Of a stretch of DNA of 64,000 bases, positions 22,400 through 33,477 are shown in pieces (position 1 is the stretch's first letter; every line of letters begins with the position of its first letter). Origin of the DNA: Antilocapra americana (Eukaryota > Chordata > Mammalia > Artiodactyla > Antilocapridae); assembly GCA_007570785.1 (NCBI GenBank), contig ML664173.1, forward strand, positions 14,479,933 to 14,543,932, given 5' to 3'. The notes under the pieces were generated by a model. That model was not told the DNA's origin, did no database searches, and saw only the letters and a list, made by a program, of their open reading frames with translations. The translations under genes and the position numbers were made by a program.

Positions 22400-23360
22400 G
22401 GACCAAACTTTTCTTCCCACCTCCGCGCTAGCTACAGGGCGTGGACCATACAACCATGTACACAGCCTGTTCTCGCTACACAGCTTCCCTGCTTAGAACT
22501 GTTTGTGGGAGAACAGCCCTACTGATGCTCTAGAGAAAGTTTAGAGAGAACGATGGGAAAACCAGGAAGGCCCAGGCATGGACAAAGCCCATGACATTGG
22601 CAAACACACCAAGAAACACACAGAGACAGTGGGGGAAATCTCAGCTTACTTTGTTGCTTCAGACTTCCCACCTAAACGCTAAAAAGGGAAATGACAAAAA
22701 ACAAACCAAACATAAACTAAAGATGGAAAGCGATACACATCTTTAATATCAAATCTAACCCTGCTTTCTTTCCCCCTCAAGACCACCTTTTCCGAGGGAG
22801 AAACTTGAGCCCAGGTACAATCTTTGAACGCTGCTGGGGATCGCAACTTCAGATCCGAAGCAGCTCGGGTCCCAGGCCGAGGCACCTCAGGAGTTAACCA
22901 GGGGTATTTATTTACAGGTTAAAGAGGCCAGCTCCAGAGTGAGCGCTGTGCTGAGGAGACGCCGAGCGTGAGCTAACAAGACGCTCTCTCTAGCGGCATT
23001 CTGGGCGATTACTCCCGAGCACCCAGCCATACCAAAATCAATAAACAATTTCAGCGCAGCCCAGGGAACTTTGCCACACTTAATAAAAGTCTCCAGCTGC
23101 AGTTATGGCTTCATTTCACCTTAACGTCTTCTTTAACTGTCCCTTCTTTTCAAGATCAATTAGAGGTACATGCAAAGAGAATAAAGAAATCCGTACGTGC
23201 AGACGCCCACACGCTAACACATACGGCCAGCAAACAAGGTCAAAACTGGTTATGAGGGCAGATGGACTCTCCCCTCACTGCCCTAATTCCCAGCTTTAGG
23301 GTGAGCGACGGTGGATACCGTCTAGGCACGCGGTAGGGGGAGTGGAATTGGGTTTCGGAG
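22400..23360. promoter_or_regulatory. Orphan CpG-rich segment, possible regulatory element
   Basis: By eye I count about 15 CpG in 22780-23060, and more at 23190-23220 and 23300-23360. Most of the surrounding unique sequence has almost none. It is not explained by any SINE or LTR I recognise. Forkhead-like motifs ('tatttatttaca' at about 22907, 'caataaacaa' at about 23039) lie inside it. No ORF or exon is convincing. A CpG island, enhancer or unannotated non-coding first exon are all possible; the role is inference. Confidence 0.4.
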
Positions 23361-23445
23361 GAGAAAGGGGAGGGGGAGGATGGGGGATTGGCCCCCTAGT
23401 CCCTAAGTACATATAACTAATCTAGATACAGAAAGCACTCCTACT

Positions 23446-23679
23446 CCATAGGTGTCCGAGTGAAAGTGTTAGTTGCTCAGTCCTGTCTGACTCTTTGCGA
23501 CCCCATGGACTCTAGCCTACCAGGCTCCTCCGTCCTTGAACTTTTCCACGCAAGAATGCTGGAGTGGGTTGCTATTCCCTTCTCCAGGGCATCTTCTCAA
23601 CTCAGGGCTTGAACCCGGGTCTCCTGCATTGCAGGCAGATTCTTTACTGTCTGAGCCACCGTGGAAGCCCATAGGTGTC
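23446..23679 (-). mobile_element. Bov-tA SINE with perfect TSD (minus)
   Basis: A complete reverse-complement Bov-tA lies at about 23457-23668. The flank CCATAGGTGTC is found identically at 23446-23456 and 23669-23679. The perfect 11-bp TSD and low divergence suggest one of the younger insertions here. Confidence 0.95.
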
Positions 23680-23773
23680 TAAGGAGCTCTGCTTTTCTGA
23701 AAACCGCTCATGATGTTTTGCTTTTGATTGTTTATTGACTCCCCAGAATATCAATTTAAGGACAGATAGAAAT

Positions 23774-23925
23774 GGAACTTCCCTGGCGGTCCAGTGGTTA
23801 AGAGTACGTACGTGCTCCCACAGCAGGGGGTTAGGGTGTACATCTCTGGTGGGGAAACTAAGACCCTGTATGCCACAAGGTGCAAGTTGCAAAGGAAAGA
23901 AAGAAAGCAAGATTGAAAAAGAGAG
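23774..23925 (+). mobile_element. CHR-type SINE (plus)
   Basis: It starts with 'ggaacttccctggcggtcca' and contains 'gtggggaaactaagaccctg'. It ends in an A-rich, GAAA-repeating tail. Confidence 0.82.
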
Positions 23926-26545
23926 AGGAAATGAGGCCAAACTGTGTTGATTGTATTGGTAGTAACTTGAATTAAAGAGTTAAGAGACGTTGCTTGGAGC
24001 AGTGAGGCTGGATGGAGAAGAAAAGCTTCAATCTATGTGCTAAAATGATACGTGCTGTTGGGTGTTTGTCTCACACACACGAGAAGCCCACCATCACACT
24101 AGCTCTGGCACTAACGTTAGTGTCTGCTTAACTGACCAGAGTTGTTAGCCATTTTCCAGGCTTGATTGGATATGTGACGAAACTAAATGAGAATCTGTTT
24201 AATTTTTCAAGCCTGGTCCCAGTGTGCGGTACATTCTCTACATTAGAAACTTCATCACATATGCACATGACTACATGCACAAACCCTTTCCTCTCGCTTT
24301 GGAAAATTACTGGACTCTGTGAGATGAACTGCTCACCCTTTTAGGAAGTCAATAACACTAATTAATTCATCATATTTCTTGGATTCTTTGCTGCTGAAGT
24401 GTGGTTAGAAACAAGTGAAAAGCTTCATCTGCAAGAAGCATGAAGATAAAGACCTTCCATGAAACATCCTTTACAAAAACAAAAGGAGCCACTTAGACGA
24501 TGGGAATAGAGATAGTATTAGGACGTTTAGGGTGAATAGTTCCCTTTCTCTGACTATAACTCTGAGCAGTAAGAGCCAAGAGACATGGAGCTGACCATCT
24601 TCCTTCAGGTAGAGAAGTCTTTTTGGAAGAAGAGATAGTGACTCTAATCACTAGATGCTTTCACCTTTCCCTAGACTGCAAAGGCACCTTGCCACTGAGC
24701 ATGTGAAGAGTGGACACACATGTTAAGAGGAAGGCTCTTTTACCAGGGACTCTTGATCCCAGAATCCTCTCTACCTCAAGGTGTGCCAGTACATTGGTGC
24801 TGGTTCTCTGAGCCATAGGCTTTCTCCACTTTTCCGAGGATTTGACTCTATCATCACGACAACTTCATCCTCTACTCAATTCTCTGCTTCTTTCTCCAAC
24901 TTCACACATTCTCATTCCTGCCTGCCACTCCCAATAGACTTTCACACCTCACCGGTCATCTTCCAGTCAAGCTTTGGGAGACCCCAAGCATTTGGAAGGG
25001 TACAAGACATTTAAGTGGCAATTATAGCAAAATTCATATTTCCCCCTGCCAGTATAGGAAGTGGCTCTGTGTAAAAGTTCTGTTCCTAGGTGTAGAAAGA
25101 ATTAATTGTATTTGACAGCTTCTAGTGCACTTACAACAGGTTGGAATGCTAAAATCTGCAGTTTGGGAGAATATTCTTTAGCACATCAGAGTAAAGGATA
25201 AAGACATACCAACCACAGAAATAAAGCAGACTTTCTAAATTTGTCTGTTTTTGTTCTGAGACCAAACCAGATATGTCGACAAGTCAATTACAGACCTGTC
25301 CACACACTAGGCATTTCCTCAGGTCCCGGTGGCCTTCCATCACTTACTAGCATGACAGGTCCCTGACATCTAGTTAACACATGAGGCAGGAAATCCTAAG
25401 CCTACTGGTAGCTAACATAGGGTAAACCACAGGTACACCTACCTTTCTAAAACTCAGTCAATAAACACATTTGTAAAAATATTCCACAAAATGTAGACGG
25501 ATCTGCAGGTTCTAGTGGAAAAGCCCAACTACAAAGCTGTGTGTTCTTATGCCTTCCTCATGCCTCTAGCCTATTTAATATTTTCATGGTGAGCACAGAG
25601 GGGGAGGCTCATGTCTAATTCTGTCTTTTGATTTCCTGCAGGAGCTCAGGATGTGCAACCATCTTTATAAGCAACCTTCACAAGCACACTCGTTTAAAAA
25701 ATAATCAACTGGGAATCTGGTTAGAGTAATGTTTAGTGGTTGAGGACTAAGAAAGGCAAAGTGGAGATTAATGCAAAATATCTTAGGTAGCTAAAAAAGA
25801 GAGAAATTTGGACACCTGGGTATCTGAAGGCCTCCTTTATTTTGAGAGTACATAAGACTTGTAAGATAACACAGTTTCAAGTGGTGATTCACATAGTATA
25901 ATTCACCAAATTCACAAATGACAGGATCTGATCTTTGTATATTTTCTGATCTCTGTATGGTTCTGTATATCATGCAGAGCTTTGAAATATATATTTGGAA
26001 CCAAATAACATGGAAACTGACTTCAGCTGTAAATCAATTCCTGGCTTACTGATTGCCTTTTAAGGAAATTATTTGGTAATTAAGTGTATATATGAGCTAT
26101 GACAGGTGATTGAAAATCACCTAGAGGGAAGACTAGACATAATCAGACAATGTGCTGACCAGGCCTCTCCCAACTAGGCTCCCCTCAACACCCACACTCA
26201 CCCCACTATAACATGCATGATAATTGATCACCTCACACCCAGGTCTCAGCAGAACTCACTCGGCTGCTGATACTGGGTTTCTGTGTAGACACAGCTAGCA
26301 CTGCGCTCTGTGCCCTTTTAGGGCACATCTCTTAGTCCATCCCATTTAAACTTCTGCACGAAGAGGACTGGGGCTTTCACTCCTATTTCCATAGCAATAT
26401 AGGACTCTGATTCTCAGAAGGTCTACATCCAACTGTTGCATTGTCTAGCGTTCCCTTTGGGCCAAGAACTAGCATGAGTTCTTTCTTGGTTCTTCTCAGG
26501 GCAAACAATGAACAATAACAAAGACTTTTTTTTTCCCCACATGAC
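23926..26545. other. Long unique stretch, no gene or repeat recognised
   Basis: About 2.6 kb without any repeat I recognise, which is unusual for this window. Open frames are short and show no family resemblance. A 'tttttttttttcccc' run lies at 26525-26538. It could hold non-coding exons or conserved elements, but nothing in the sequence alone shows this. Confidence 0.4.
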
Positions 26546-26546
26546 T

Positions 26547-26745
26547 AAGGGGTACTATGGCTCAGCGGTAAACAGTCTGCCTACAATGCAGGAAACACAG
26601 GAGACATGAGTTTTATTCCTGGGTCGGGAAGATCCCCTGCAGGAGGAAATGGCAACCCACTCTGGTATTCTTGCCTGAAAAATCCCATGGATGGAAGAGC
26701 CTGATAGGCTAATAGTCCAAAGGACACGACTGAGCACAGCACACA
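26547..26745 (+). mobile_element. Bov-tA SINE (plus)
   Basis: A diverged complete unit: head 'ctatggctcagcggtaaaca', middle 'gtcgggaagatcccctgcag', end 'acacgactgagcacagcaca'. Confidence 0.9.
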
Positions 26746-26774
26746 TACAAGGGGTTCTTAGTAGTAACCACTTA

Positions 26775-26988
26775 AAAGTGAAAAGTGAAAGTGTTAGTTG
26801 CTCAGTCGTGTCTGAATCTTTGCGACCCAGTGGACTGTAGCCAGCCAGGCTCCTCTGTTAGTGGGATTCTCCAGGCAAGAATACTGGAGTGGGTTACCGC
26901 ATTCCCAACCCAGGGATCAAACCCATGTCTCTTATGTCTCCTGTATTGACAGGTAGGTTCTTTACCACTAGAGCCACCTGGGAAGCCT
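26775..26988 (-). mobile_element. Bov-tA SINE (minus), tail-to-tail with the previous one
   Basis: Reverse complement from 'aagtgaaagtgttagttgct' to 'agagccacctgggaagcctg', with a ~25-bp internal deletion near 26900. Only about 30 bp separates it from the plus-strand SINE, so the two form an inverted repeat. Confidence 0.93.
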
Positions 26989-28211
26989 GAACATGGATGC
27001 ATAAAGTCCCACAGCTTTTGAAAAGGACAATTTACTATCAGTATGCCATCAGTCATCAATGCTATCCTAAGTCGATCAGCGTTTTTAAGACTCATCCTTC
27101 TTTCTTTTAAATTATTAATGACTCGGTTTGTTTTCAAAAATATCAACTTTATTATGAATTCTGTAGTATTCTCTGATACACATGTGCAGATCTGCTTGGA
27201 ATCTGCAGTTTTTGCAATTACTTGACTTAAAGACCTGCGATGTTGCCATTCAGTGTGAATCACCCATATCCCTTGCGAAAAAAGGTAGATTGATGAATCC
27301 CCACCACATACACATAATTTCACTGTAAGAGATCCTGGGCTATGATTATCAAGTTCTATTTTCCAATAGAAACTGAAAACAGGTAGATGATTAGCCAAAG
27401 TCACAGATTCTAGCCCTTTTCATGAGAACACAGGGTTCCTGGATACTAATAGCTTAAGAAAGAGATTCAGCATCAGTGAGAAATAATATGTTTCTTAGTG
27501 ACATTAAATTTGCACATGATACCAGTCAAGATAGAAGCAAATTACAGTACACATTTTAGAGTTCTTCTGTGATTTAATAAAAAATCCTCAATGTTGTAAT
27601 ATTTCCATTTATAGAAATTCTGAAATTTGTTCCTAGTTTTGGAAGACAGTTCACAGAAGAGCTGTGCTAATGTCACTGTACAAACCAAGTCCATTCTAAA
27701 GGCTGAATCAGAAAACACATTCAGGAAAGGACAGCTTGTTGAAATGAAAATGATTCTAAGAAAATCAATAAATACACCATCTAAGAGCCTTGGCTTGTAA
27801 ACTCTTTACTGGATTGTTCCCTCACCAAAGATCTCGTTCCTCTTCTCCAAGCATCCTACCATGGCCCTTTCATTCCCATTCCAGCATTATGGAGGAAAGA
27901 GAACCTTTTTCTTTATTAACTTCACTTCCTTCCAAAGGTTTGCTTCCGTTTGGTCAACTAACACAAGAAAGAAGGTGTAGCAACTTCTAGAACTCAGACA
28001 AAGCGCAACTGCAATACGCCAATGAATGAATCCTTTGCTGACCCAAACTTCAGGTGGGAATGGAGACTTCCCCAGACACCCCCAACTGACCTTGCACCCT
28101 TTGTGACCCCAGCATGGCATGTTTGACTGTTGACTTACTAGGGTTATTATTATATTTAACTCTATTAGATACAGCAAGGAAAGACATAGATATGGATAGA
28201 GACACACATAT
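26989..28211. other. Unique AT-rich sequence, no gene seen
   Basis: The long minus-strand open frame reaching 27404 reads through the SINE at its C-terminal end and is not a gene. No repeat recognised in the rest. Confidence 0.4.
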
Positions 28212-28350
28212 GTAATATACCTGGAGAAGGGCGTGGCAATCCTCTCCAGTATTCTTGCCTGGAGAATCCCATGGACAGAGGAGCCTAAAGTCCACGAATT
28301 GCAAAGAGTTGGACACGGCTGAGCAACTAACACACACACACGCAATATAC
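28212..28350 (+). mobile_element. Bov-A/Bov-tA 3' part with TSD (plus)
   Basis: The 5'-truncated body at 28221-28341 starts 'ctggagaagggcgtggcaat' and ends in an (AC)n-rich tail. The flanks GTAATATAC (28212-28220) and GCAATATAC (28342-28350) form a 9-bp TSD with one change. Confidence 0.88.
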
Positions 28351-28439
28351 AATATTATATAATGATTTTTTGTTAAGTATCCATTGTGTGCAAAGTAGGT
28401 TGTTTGAAGGGAGAAAGATAAGAAGGTGAGAAATGTAAG

Positions 28440-29270
28440 TAGATGACCAAGAAGACAACATTTGAAAAACCATTTGGTGTTACAGATATCAAAACTGAAG
28501 ATACACTTTTAAGAGGTTACTCTACAACCCATCAACCTAGCCCTGATATATGCATATGTATATTCACCAGAAGAATGGACAAGAATGTTCATAGCAACAC
28601 TATAACAGTCTCAAACTGGAAACAACCTGGATGTCCATCAACAGTAGAATGAACACAAAAATTGTGGTATATTTATATAATGTAATGCTATTGCAACGAG
28701 AATGGACTACTGATCCATATAACAAACTGAATGAATCTCACAGACATAATAACAAGCAAAAGAAGCCAGACCAAAAACACAGCACTAGATGGAGTGAATA
28801 GACTTATGGACCTGGGGAGAGGGGAGGAGAGGGTGAGATGTATGGAAAGAGTAACATGGAAGCTGACATTACCATATGTAAAATAGGTAGCCAACAGGAA
28901 TTTGCTGTGTGGCTCAGGAAACTCAAACAGGGGCTCTCTATCAACCTAGAGGGGCGGGATGGGGAGGGAGGTTATAAATGTATACCTATGGCTGATTGAT
29001 TCATGTTGAGGCTTGACAGAAAACAACAAAATTCTGTAAAGTGATGCTCCTTCAATAGACAAAAATTAGGAAAAAACCATAGCACTATATACTTCCATTT
29101 GCATGAAATTTAAAAATAGGCAAAACTGATCCATGTATTTAGAAGTAAGGATAGCAGTTACCCTTGAGAGGGGCTGATGATTAAAAGTGGATAAGGAAAA
29201 TAATGAGAAAGGGAAAGTAAAAACTTTACTTGTATTTACTCTTTCAAAATAAAAATTGGATATATTTAAG
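28440..29270 (+). mobile_element. Old L1 3' end (plus), split by a younger L1
   Basis: The outer L1 parts are 28440-28772 ('gttcatagcaacactataac', 'ggatgtccatcaacagtaga') and about 29088-29270 ('acttccatttgcatgaaatt'). They continue each other across the insertion at 28773-29087. Confidence 0.82.
28773..29087 (+). mobile_element. Ruminant L1 3' end (L1_BT type) with probable TSD
   Basis: The body matches the ruminant L1 3' UTR: 'tggacctggggagaggggag', 'taccatatgtaaaataggta', 'ctatcaacctagaggggcgg', 'gacagaaaacaacaaaattc'. The flanks share AGCACTA with a similar A-rich lead (28773-28787 and 29072-29087), a diverged TSD. It is 5'-truncated to about 285 bp. Confidence 0.8.
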
Positions 29271-30130
29271 ATGAACAACATGATGTTTCAATATGCATGT
29301 ACATAGCGAAATGGTTACTAGAGTCAAGCTAATTACATTCTCTTTACAAGGTTACCATTTTTTTTTTTGTATATGGCAAAGCACCTGAGATCCACTCTCC
29401 TACCAAATTTTCAGTATACAATGCAGTATTATTAACTTTAATCCTCATCCTGTACATTAGCCCTCTAGACTATTCAGCTTATTTAACTGCAACTTTGGAC
29501 GCTTTCACCAACATCTCTGTTTTTGCCCTGCCTTCCCTCCCTGGTTCTACTTTTGGTTTCTATGCATTCAACTTTTTAAGATCCCATATATAAGTGAGAT
29601 CATATGGTCTTTTTCTTTCTGTTTCTGGCTTACTTCACTCAGTACAATCTCCTCCAGTTTCACTTATGATGTAGGAAACAGATACATATATATATAATTC
29701 AACACATTCCTTTATCCACTCATCAGCTGATGGACACTTGAGTTGTTTCCGTATCTTGACTACTGAATAATGCTGCAATGAACACAGACGTCTTGTCAAA
29801 ATACTCATTTCATTTCCTTTTGGCGTATACCCAGAAGAGGGATTTCTGGGTCATCTGATAAGTTTTATTTTTAATTTTCTGAGGAACTTCCATACTGTTT
29901 GCCAAAATGACTGTACCAATTTATATTCCTATCAACAGTGTACCAGGGTTCCCTTTCCTTCACACCCTAACATTTATCTTTTATCTTTTGATAATAGCCA
30001 CCTGTACAGGTGAGCTGATAGTTCATTGTGGCTTTGATTTGCATTTCCCTGATGATTAGTGATGTGGAGCAACTTTTCATGGTGGCCATCTGTAGATCTT
30101 TTCTGGGAAAAAATGTCTATTAAGTTCCTG

Positions 30131-30780
30131 TGTGGTCAGACCACTCAAGAGGGCTGTTCTCTTGCTCTTTGTACATTCCCCCCTTGGCCAGTCCTGGCTT
30201 CACCTACACTCTACTCACATAAACACGCTTGCTTCCTACCCCCAGCTAGTGATTGCTCTAATCCTCAGGCCAGAATGGCTGCACCTGCTAGTTTATTAAA
30301 GGGAAATATCTGACCTCCTGAGGGTCGTTAATCTGAGGGGCTGAGAAATGTGTCCCAGCTGCTGGTTTCCCTGGTAACTGATGAGCCAACCTGATGTCAA
30401 TTCCCCCTATAAATGTTAGTAGCCTCTTTCCTCAGAGAAGGCAATGGCAACCCACTCTGGTACTCTTGCCTGGAGAATCCCAGGGACAGGGGAGCCTGGT
30501 GGGCTGCCGTCTATGGGGCCACACAGAGTTGGACACGACTGAAGCGACTTAGCAGCAGCGGCAGCCTCTTTCCCCACCAAGAAGCAACAGCGGCCACCAT
30601 GGTCTGTTTGCTGGCTGCCTTACACAGGGAGGTGTCACTCCAGGAACTTTTGGTACAAGCCGGTAAGATCCCCCTCCATTACCCACTGATGTCTCTTTTG
30701 CCGACTCCAGGCTCTGTCTTCAGCCCCCAGGCTGGGCAACTACAAGGCTTGTTGGCCCATAGGGCGTGGCCCAACAATTG
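30131..30780 (+). repeat. Putative 5' LTR and leader of the ERV, carrying a SINE
   Basis: It starts TGTGG at the L1 junction and has a TATA-like 'ccctataaatg' at about 30406. The SINE at 30432-30562 is inserted just downstream of the TATA box. The U5 end and primer-binding site are not clear, so the right edge is a guess. Confidence 0.5.
30421..30573 (+). mobile_element. Bov-A SINE unit with perfect TSD inside the LTR
   Basis: The body at 30432-30562 begins 'tcagagaaggcaatggcaac' and ends 'agcgacttagcagcagcggc'. The sequence AGCCTCTTTCC is identical at 30421-30431 and 30563-30573. It has no tRNA-derived head, which marks the Bov-A type rather than Bov-tA. Confidence 0.93.
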
Positions 30781-30899
30781 AAGAGCCAGTCAGGAGGCCA
30801 AGGAAACTCCTGTGAGCGCTGAGGTGTCGAGAAACACGGACGGGAATGGAAAATGGCCAGGGTAATCCCGAGGTGGCCATCCACCAGCTTGTGGGGCCC

Positions 30900-31100
30900 T
30901 GTGGCAGCCGCCACCACGGGAGATGCCTTTCTCTTCCATTATATTGATGGCGTCCTGTTAAACCTCAGAGTCTCTTTCTAGCTTTAAAGTAGCAGCCCCA
31001 AGGTCCTGGCTCATCTGACTGCATGGGGGTGGCTGGTGAACACAGACAGCATCTCAAAGACTGAGATTATCTGTCAAATACTTAGCTGTTATCTGACCCC
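30900..31100 (+). pseudogene. ERV reverse-transcriptase remnant
   Basis: One frame reads HYIDGVLLN at about 30937-30963, corresponding to the YxDD active-site region of retroviral RT with the second Asp replaced by Gly. A later 'GWLVNTD' fits the segment that follows in RT. Stops occur soon after (near 30978). The RT N-terminal part is absent. Confidence 0.6.
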
Positions 31101-31424
31101 TACATAGTTATGGACACAGGTTGTAGGGATATTGATTCAGGGACAGACTTGTCAGTTGGACGTGGTCAGTTACCCAGAAGGGCTAGCGTGGGGCCTGTGG
31201 CAATAGCAAAGTAGTAAGAGTATCCTTGGGCCTCTGGGGAAGCTATGGATGTGGGCAGAGCTGCCATACAGTGTGATGGACACCAGCCCCGTGCATCTAC
31301 AAAGCATTACAGCAGGTGGGAGACCTTACAAATGGTCTACCTGGGTCATCCAGTAATGCAGAAAACCACTATTCAGGGTCTGAAACAGCTGTGTATGATA
31401 TAAAGACTCCCCCCCGCCCCCGCC

Positions 31425-31565
31425 ATGGACATTGGATAGTGACCCAGGAATCCACTTTACCAGCCATGAAGTTCAGAAATGGGCTGATAAAACTGACAAA
31501 CACTGGTACTTCCACCTGTCCACAGCCCCACCACTGTCCGGCTAATTGGAAGGATGAACAAACTA
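31425..31565 (+). pseudogene. ERV integrase core remnant
   Basis: A short frame reads SDPGIHFTSHEVQKWA at about 31437-31484 and then HWYFHL, which fits the central DDE-integrase region of retroviruses. An in-frame stop appears at about 31541. The flanking zinc-binding and C-terminal domains are not visible. Confidence 0.6.
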
Positions 31566-32044
31566 CCTAAACAAGAGTTGAGATGGGAAACCAGCTTTCT
31601 CAACACGAGGACCAGGGGGCTGACTGGAGCCCTCCTGCTGTAACTGAACATCCCAGGAGCAGTCATCCTGGTGCCAGGCTGTGTTAACCCACAGAGGCAA
31701 CGAGTCAATACCATCCGAGTTCAACCATTAACCGTGGAGGGACCCCTGCCAGCTATAGGTCAGGACAGTGACTCACGTTTGCCCTTGCCACAGGACCCAC
31801 CTGAAAGATCACATTATAAAAAACTGTGGGACAGGAGGATAGGTCCCCGGTGGTTTGGGTTTGCACCCCGTGGGGAACAGTAGTAGAAGAGAACTTAGAT
31901 TTCCTGTCTTCTACCTGCCCTACTCGAGACCACTCGGGAGGCTAGGCACCATCATGTCAACCCCGTGGTCTGCTGCTAAACCGCCTCTCCCGGACTTGGC
32001 ATCAGCTGTGGGGACTGAGGGTGCTGGCCAGGACAGAGACCTCG

Positions 32045-32155
32045 GGTAGGGGTGGTGGTATCTCGGAGTGCTGGCATGGCTTGTATTCTGCTTAATGGTC
32101 ATGATCTCCCTTATATTGTGCCTGTTAAACGTCTTCCATTTCATCCCTAGTCTGA
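32045..32155 (+). pseudogene. Possible ERV env transmembrane remnant
   Basis: After a stop, one frame gives about 20 consecutive mostly hydrophobic residues (including LGVLAWLVFCLMVMISLIL). Its place at the 3' side of the pol remnant fits the env transmembrane anchor, but there is no other env similarity. Confidence 0.35.
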
Positions 32156-32475
32156 GTAGAGGGAACTCTGTTTGCAGACTGGGTGACGATGGGGGCCCCA
32201 CTGTGAAATGAGTCTGACGGCTGGGCCTGCAGTGAGATGCCGTTGTTTTCCTACAAAGCTTGCAGGCCTACAGGTGCAGCCCAAGATCTTTATTTTATTT
32301 ATTTATTTTTTTTAGATTGGATCGTTTAGCTCTTTTGCTGTTGAGTTGTATGAGTTCCTTTATATTTTTTGGATGTTGACGGTTCACTAGATACATGGTT
32401 TGCAAATATTTTTCTCAGTCCATAGGTTGCTTTTTCATTGTGGTGATTGCTTGCCTTTTCACTGTGTCGACTATA

Positions 32476-32766
32476 GATGCTTTTTTAAAATATATTTTTA
32501 TTTATTATTTATGTTTGGCTGCACTGGGTCTTCGTTGCTGCGTACAGGCTTTCTCTGGTCGCAGTGCACAGCCTCCTCATTGTGGTGGCTTCTCTTGTGG
32601 CAGAGCACAGGCTCCAGAGCAGGGGTGCAGTAATTGTGGTGCACGGGCTTAGCTGCCCTATGGCATGTGGAATCGTCCCAGACCAGGGACTGAACCCATG
32701 TCCTCTGCATTGGCAGGTGGATTTCTTAACCAATGGACCACCAGGAACATCCTGTGTGGATGCTTT
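32476..32766 (-). mobile_element. CHR-type SINE, long form, with short TSD (minus)
   Basis: The reverse complement of the CHR SINE ends at 'ggaccaccaggaacatcc'. Its tail is the AT-rich run at 32484-32512. GATGCTTT at 32476-32483 and 32759-32766 is the likely TSD within the L1. Confidence 0.82.
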
Positions 32767-33170
32767 GTGGTTTGATATAGTCTCATTTGTTTATATTTGC
32801 TTTTGATGTCGTATTTAAAAATCATTACCAGGGCAATATCAAGAAACTTTTCCCATATATTTCCTTCTAGGAGTTTTTATGGTTTCAGGTCTATATTCAT
32901 TTCAGGTTTTTAATCCATTTTTAAGCTGATTCTTGTTTATGATGTAAGATGAGTCTGATTTAACTTTCTTGTATGTAAATATCGTTTTCCCAGCATCATT
33001 TATTGAAGACATTATCCTTTTACCATCATGAATTCTTGGTGCCCTTGTCAAAAATGTGTTGACTGTATATGCTTGGGTTTATTTCTGGACTTTCAATTCT
33101 TTTCCATTGACGTATGTATCTGACTTTATGTGGCACCATACTGTTTTTTGGTACGGTGGGCATGCATTTA

Positions 33171-33477
33171 TTTGGAAATCTGTATTTTCATCAATACAAA
33201 TGAGACTACATAGATATAAAGTGGGGGGAGGGAAGAGAGGGGAAAACTAACAATAGCAACAGAAATGGTAAAATACTTAGGAATAAGATTACAAAAACTG
33301 CATATACTCCTATAAAAGATGTAAAACATTAGAAAAACACAATGACTTGAACTGGAAAAACATGCCATGTTGGAGAGGAAGAAATTTTCCTCTACCCTTC
33401 TAGATTCTTCTGGCTGATCTAATAATTAAACTGACATGAGACTGATTAACAGGAGAAAATCAAACTTTTAATAACAT
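33171..33477. other. Small L1-like fragment and unassigned sequence
   Basis: About 100 bp near 33260-33360 ('atacttaggaataagattac') resemble plus-strand L1 ORF2. The following 'aactgacatgagactgatta' belongs to a repeat I have seen but cannot name. Confidence 0.4.

Larger units (their letters stand above)
30131..32280 (+). mobile_element. Degenerate endogenous retrovirus with large internal deletions
   Basis: It is inserted in an L1. It begins with an LTR-like 'tgtggtcagaccactcaaga' and carries, in order, short remnants of reverse transcriptase (about 30937), integrase core (about 31430-31530) and an env-like hydrophobic segment (about 32050-32130). Gag, protease and most of pol are missing, and stops and shifts break every frame. 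No second copy of the LTR start is seen at the 3' end, so the right side is probably truncated. RT and integrase wording suggests a gammaretrovirus/ERV1-like or ERVL-like source; I cannot decide. It cannot make protein. Confidence 0.7.
29275..33170 (-). mobile_element. Old L1 (minus), split by an ERV and a CHR SINE
   Basis: The left part (29275-30130) runs backwards through the L1 3' region: 'cctctagactattcagctta', 'gatcccatatataagtgaga', 'cactcatcagctgatggaca', 'gcatttccctgatgattagt'. It resumes at about 32310 with 'ttgctgttgagttgtatgag', 'aggttgctttttcattgtgg', and after the CHR SINE 'cttttcccatatatttcctt' and 'gcgtgggtttatttctgg'-like text. One element explains both sides. Confidence 0.85.

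Noticed and set aside
26802..27404. A 200-codon open frame on the minus strand
   Set aside because: Its C-terminal third is a Bov-tA SINE read in a known translated frame (GGSSGKEPTCQYRRHKR is typical). The rest has no similarity I recognise.
27887..28345. A 152-codon open frame on the minus strand
   Set aside because: The N-terminal part is the reverse of a SINE (VAQPCPTLCNSWTLGSSVHGILQ is SINE-type). No conserved domain in the rest.
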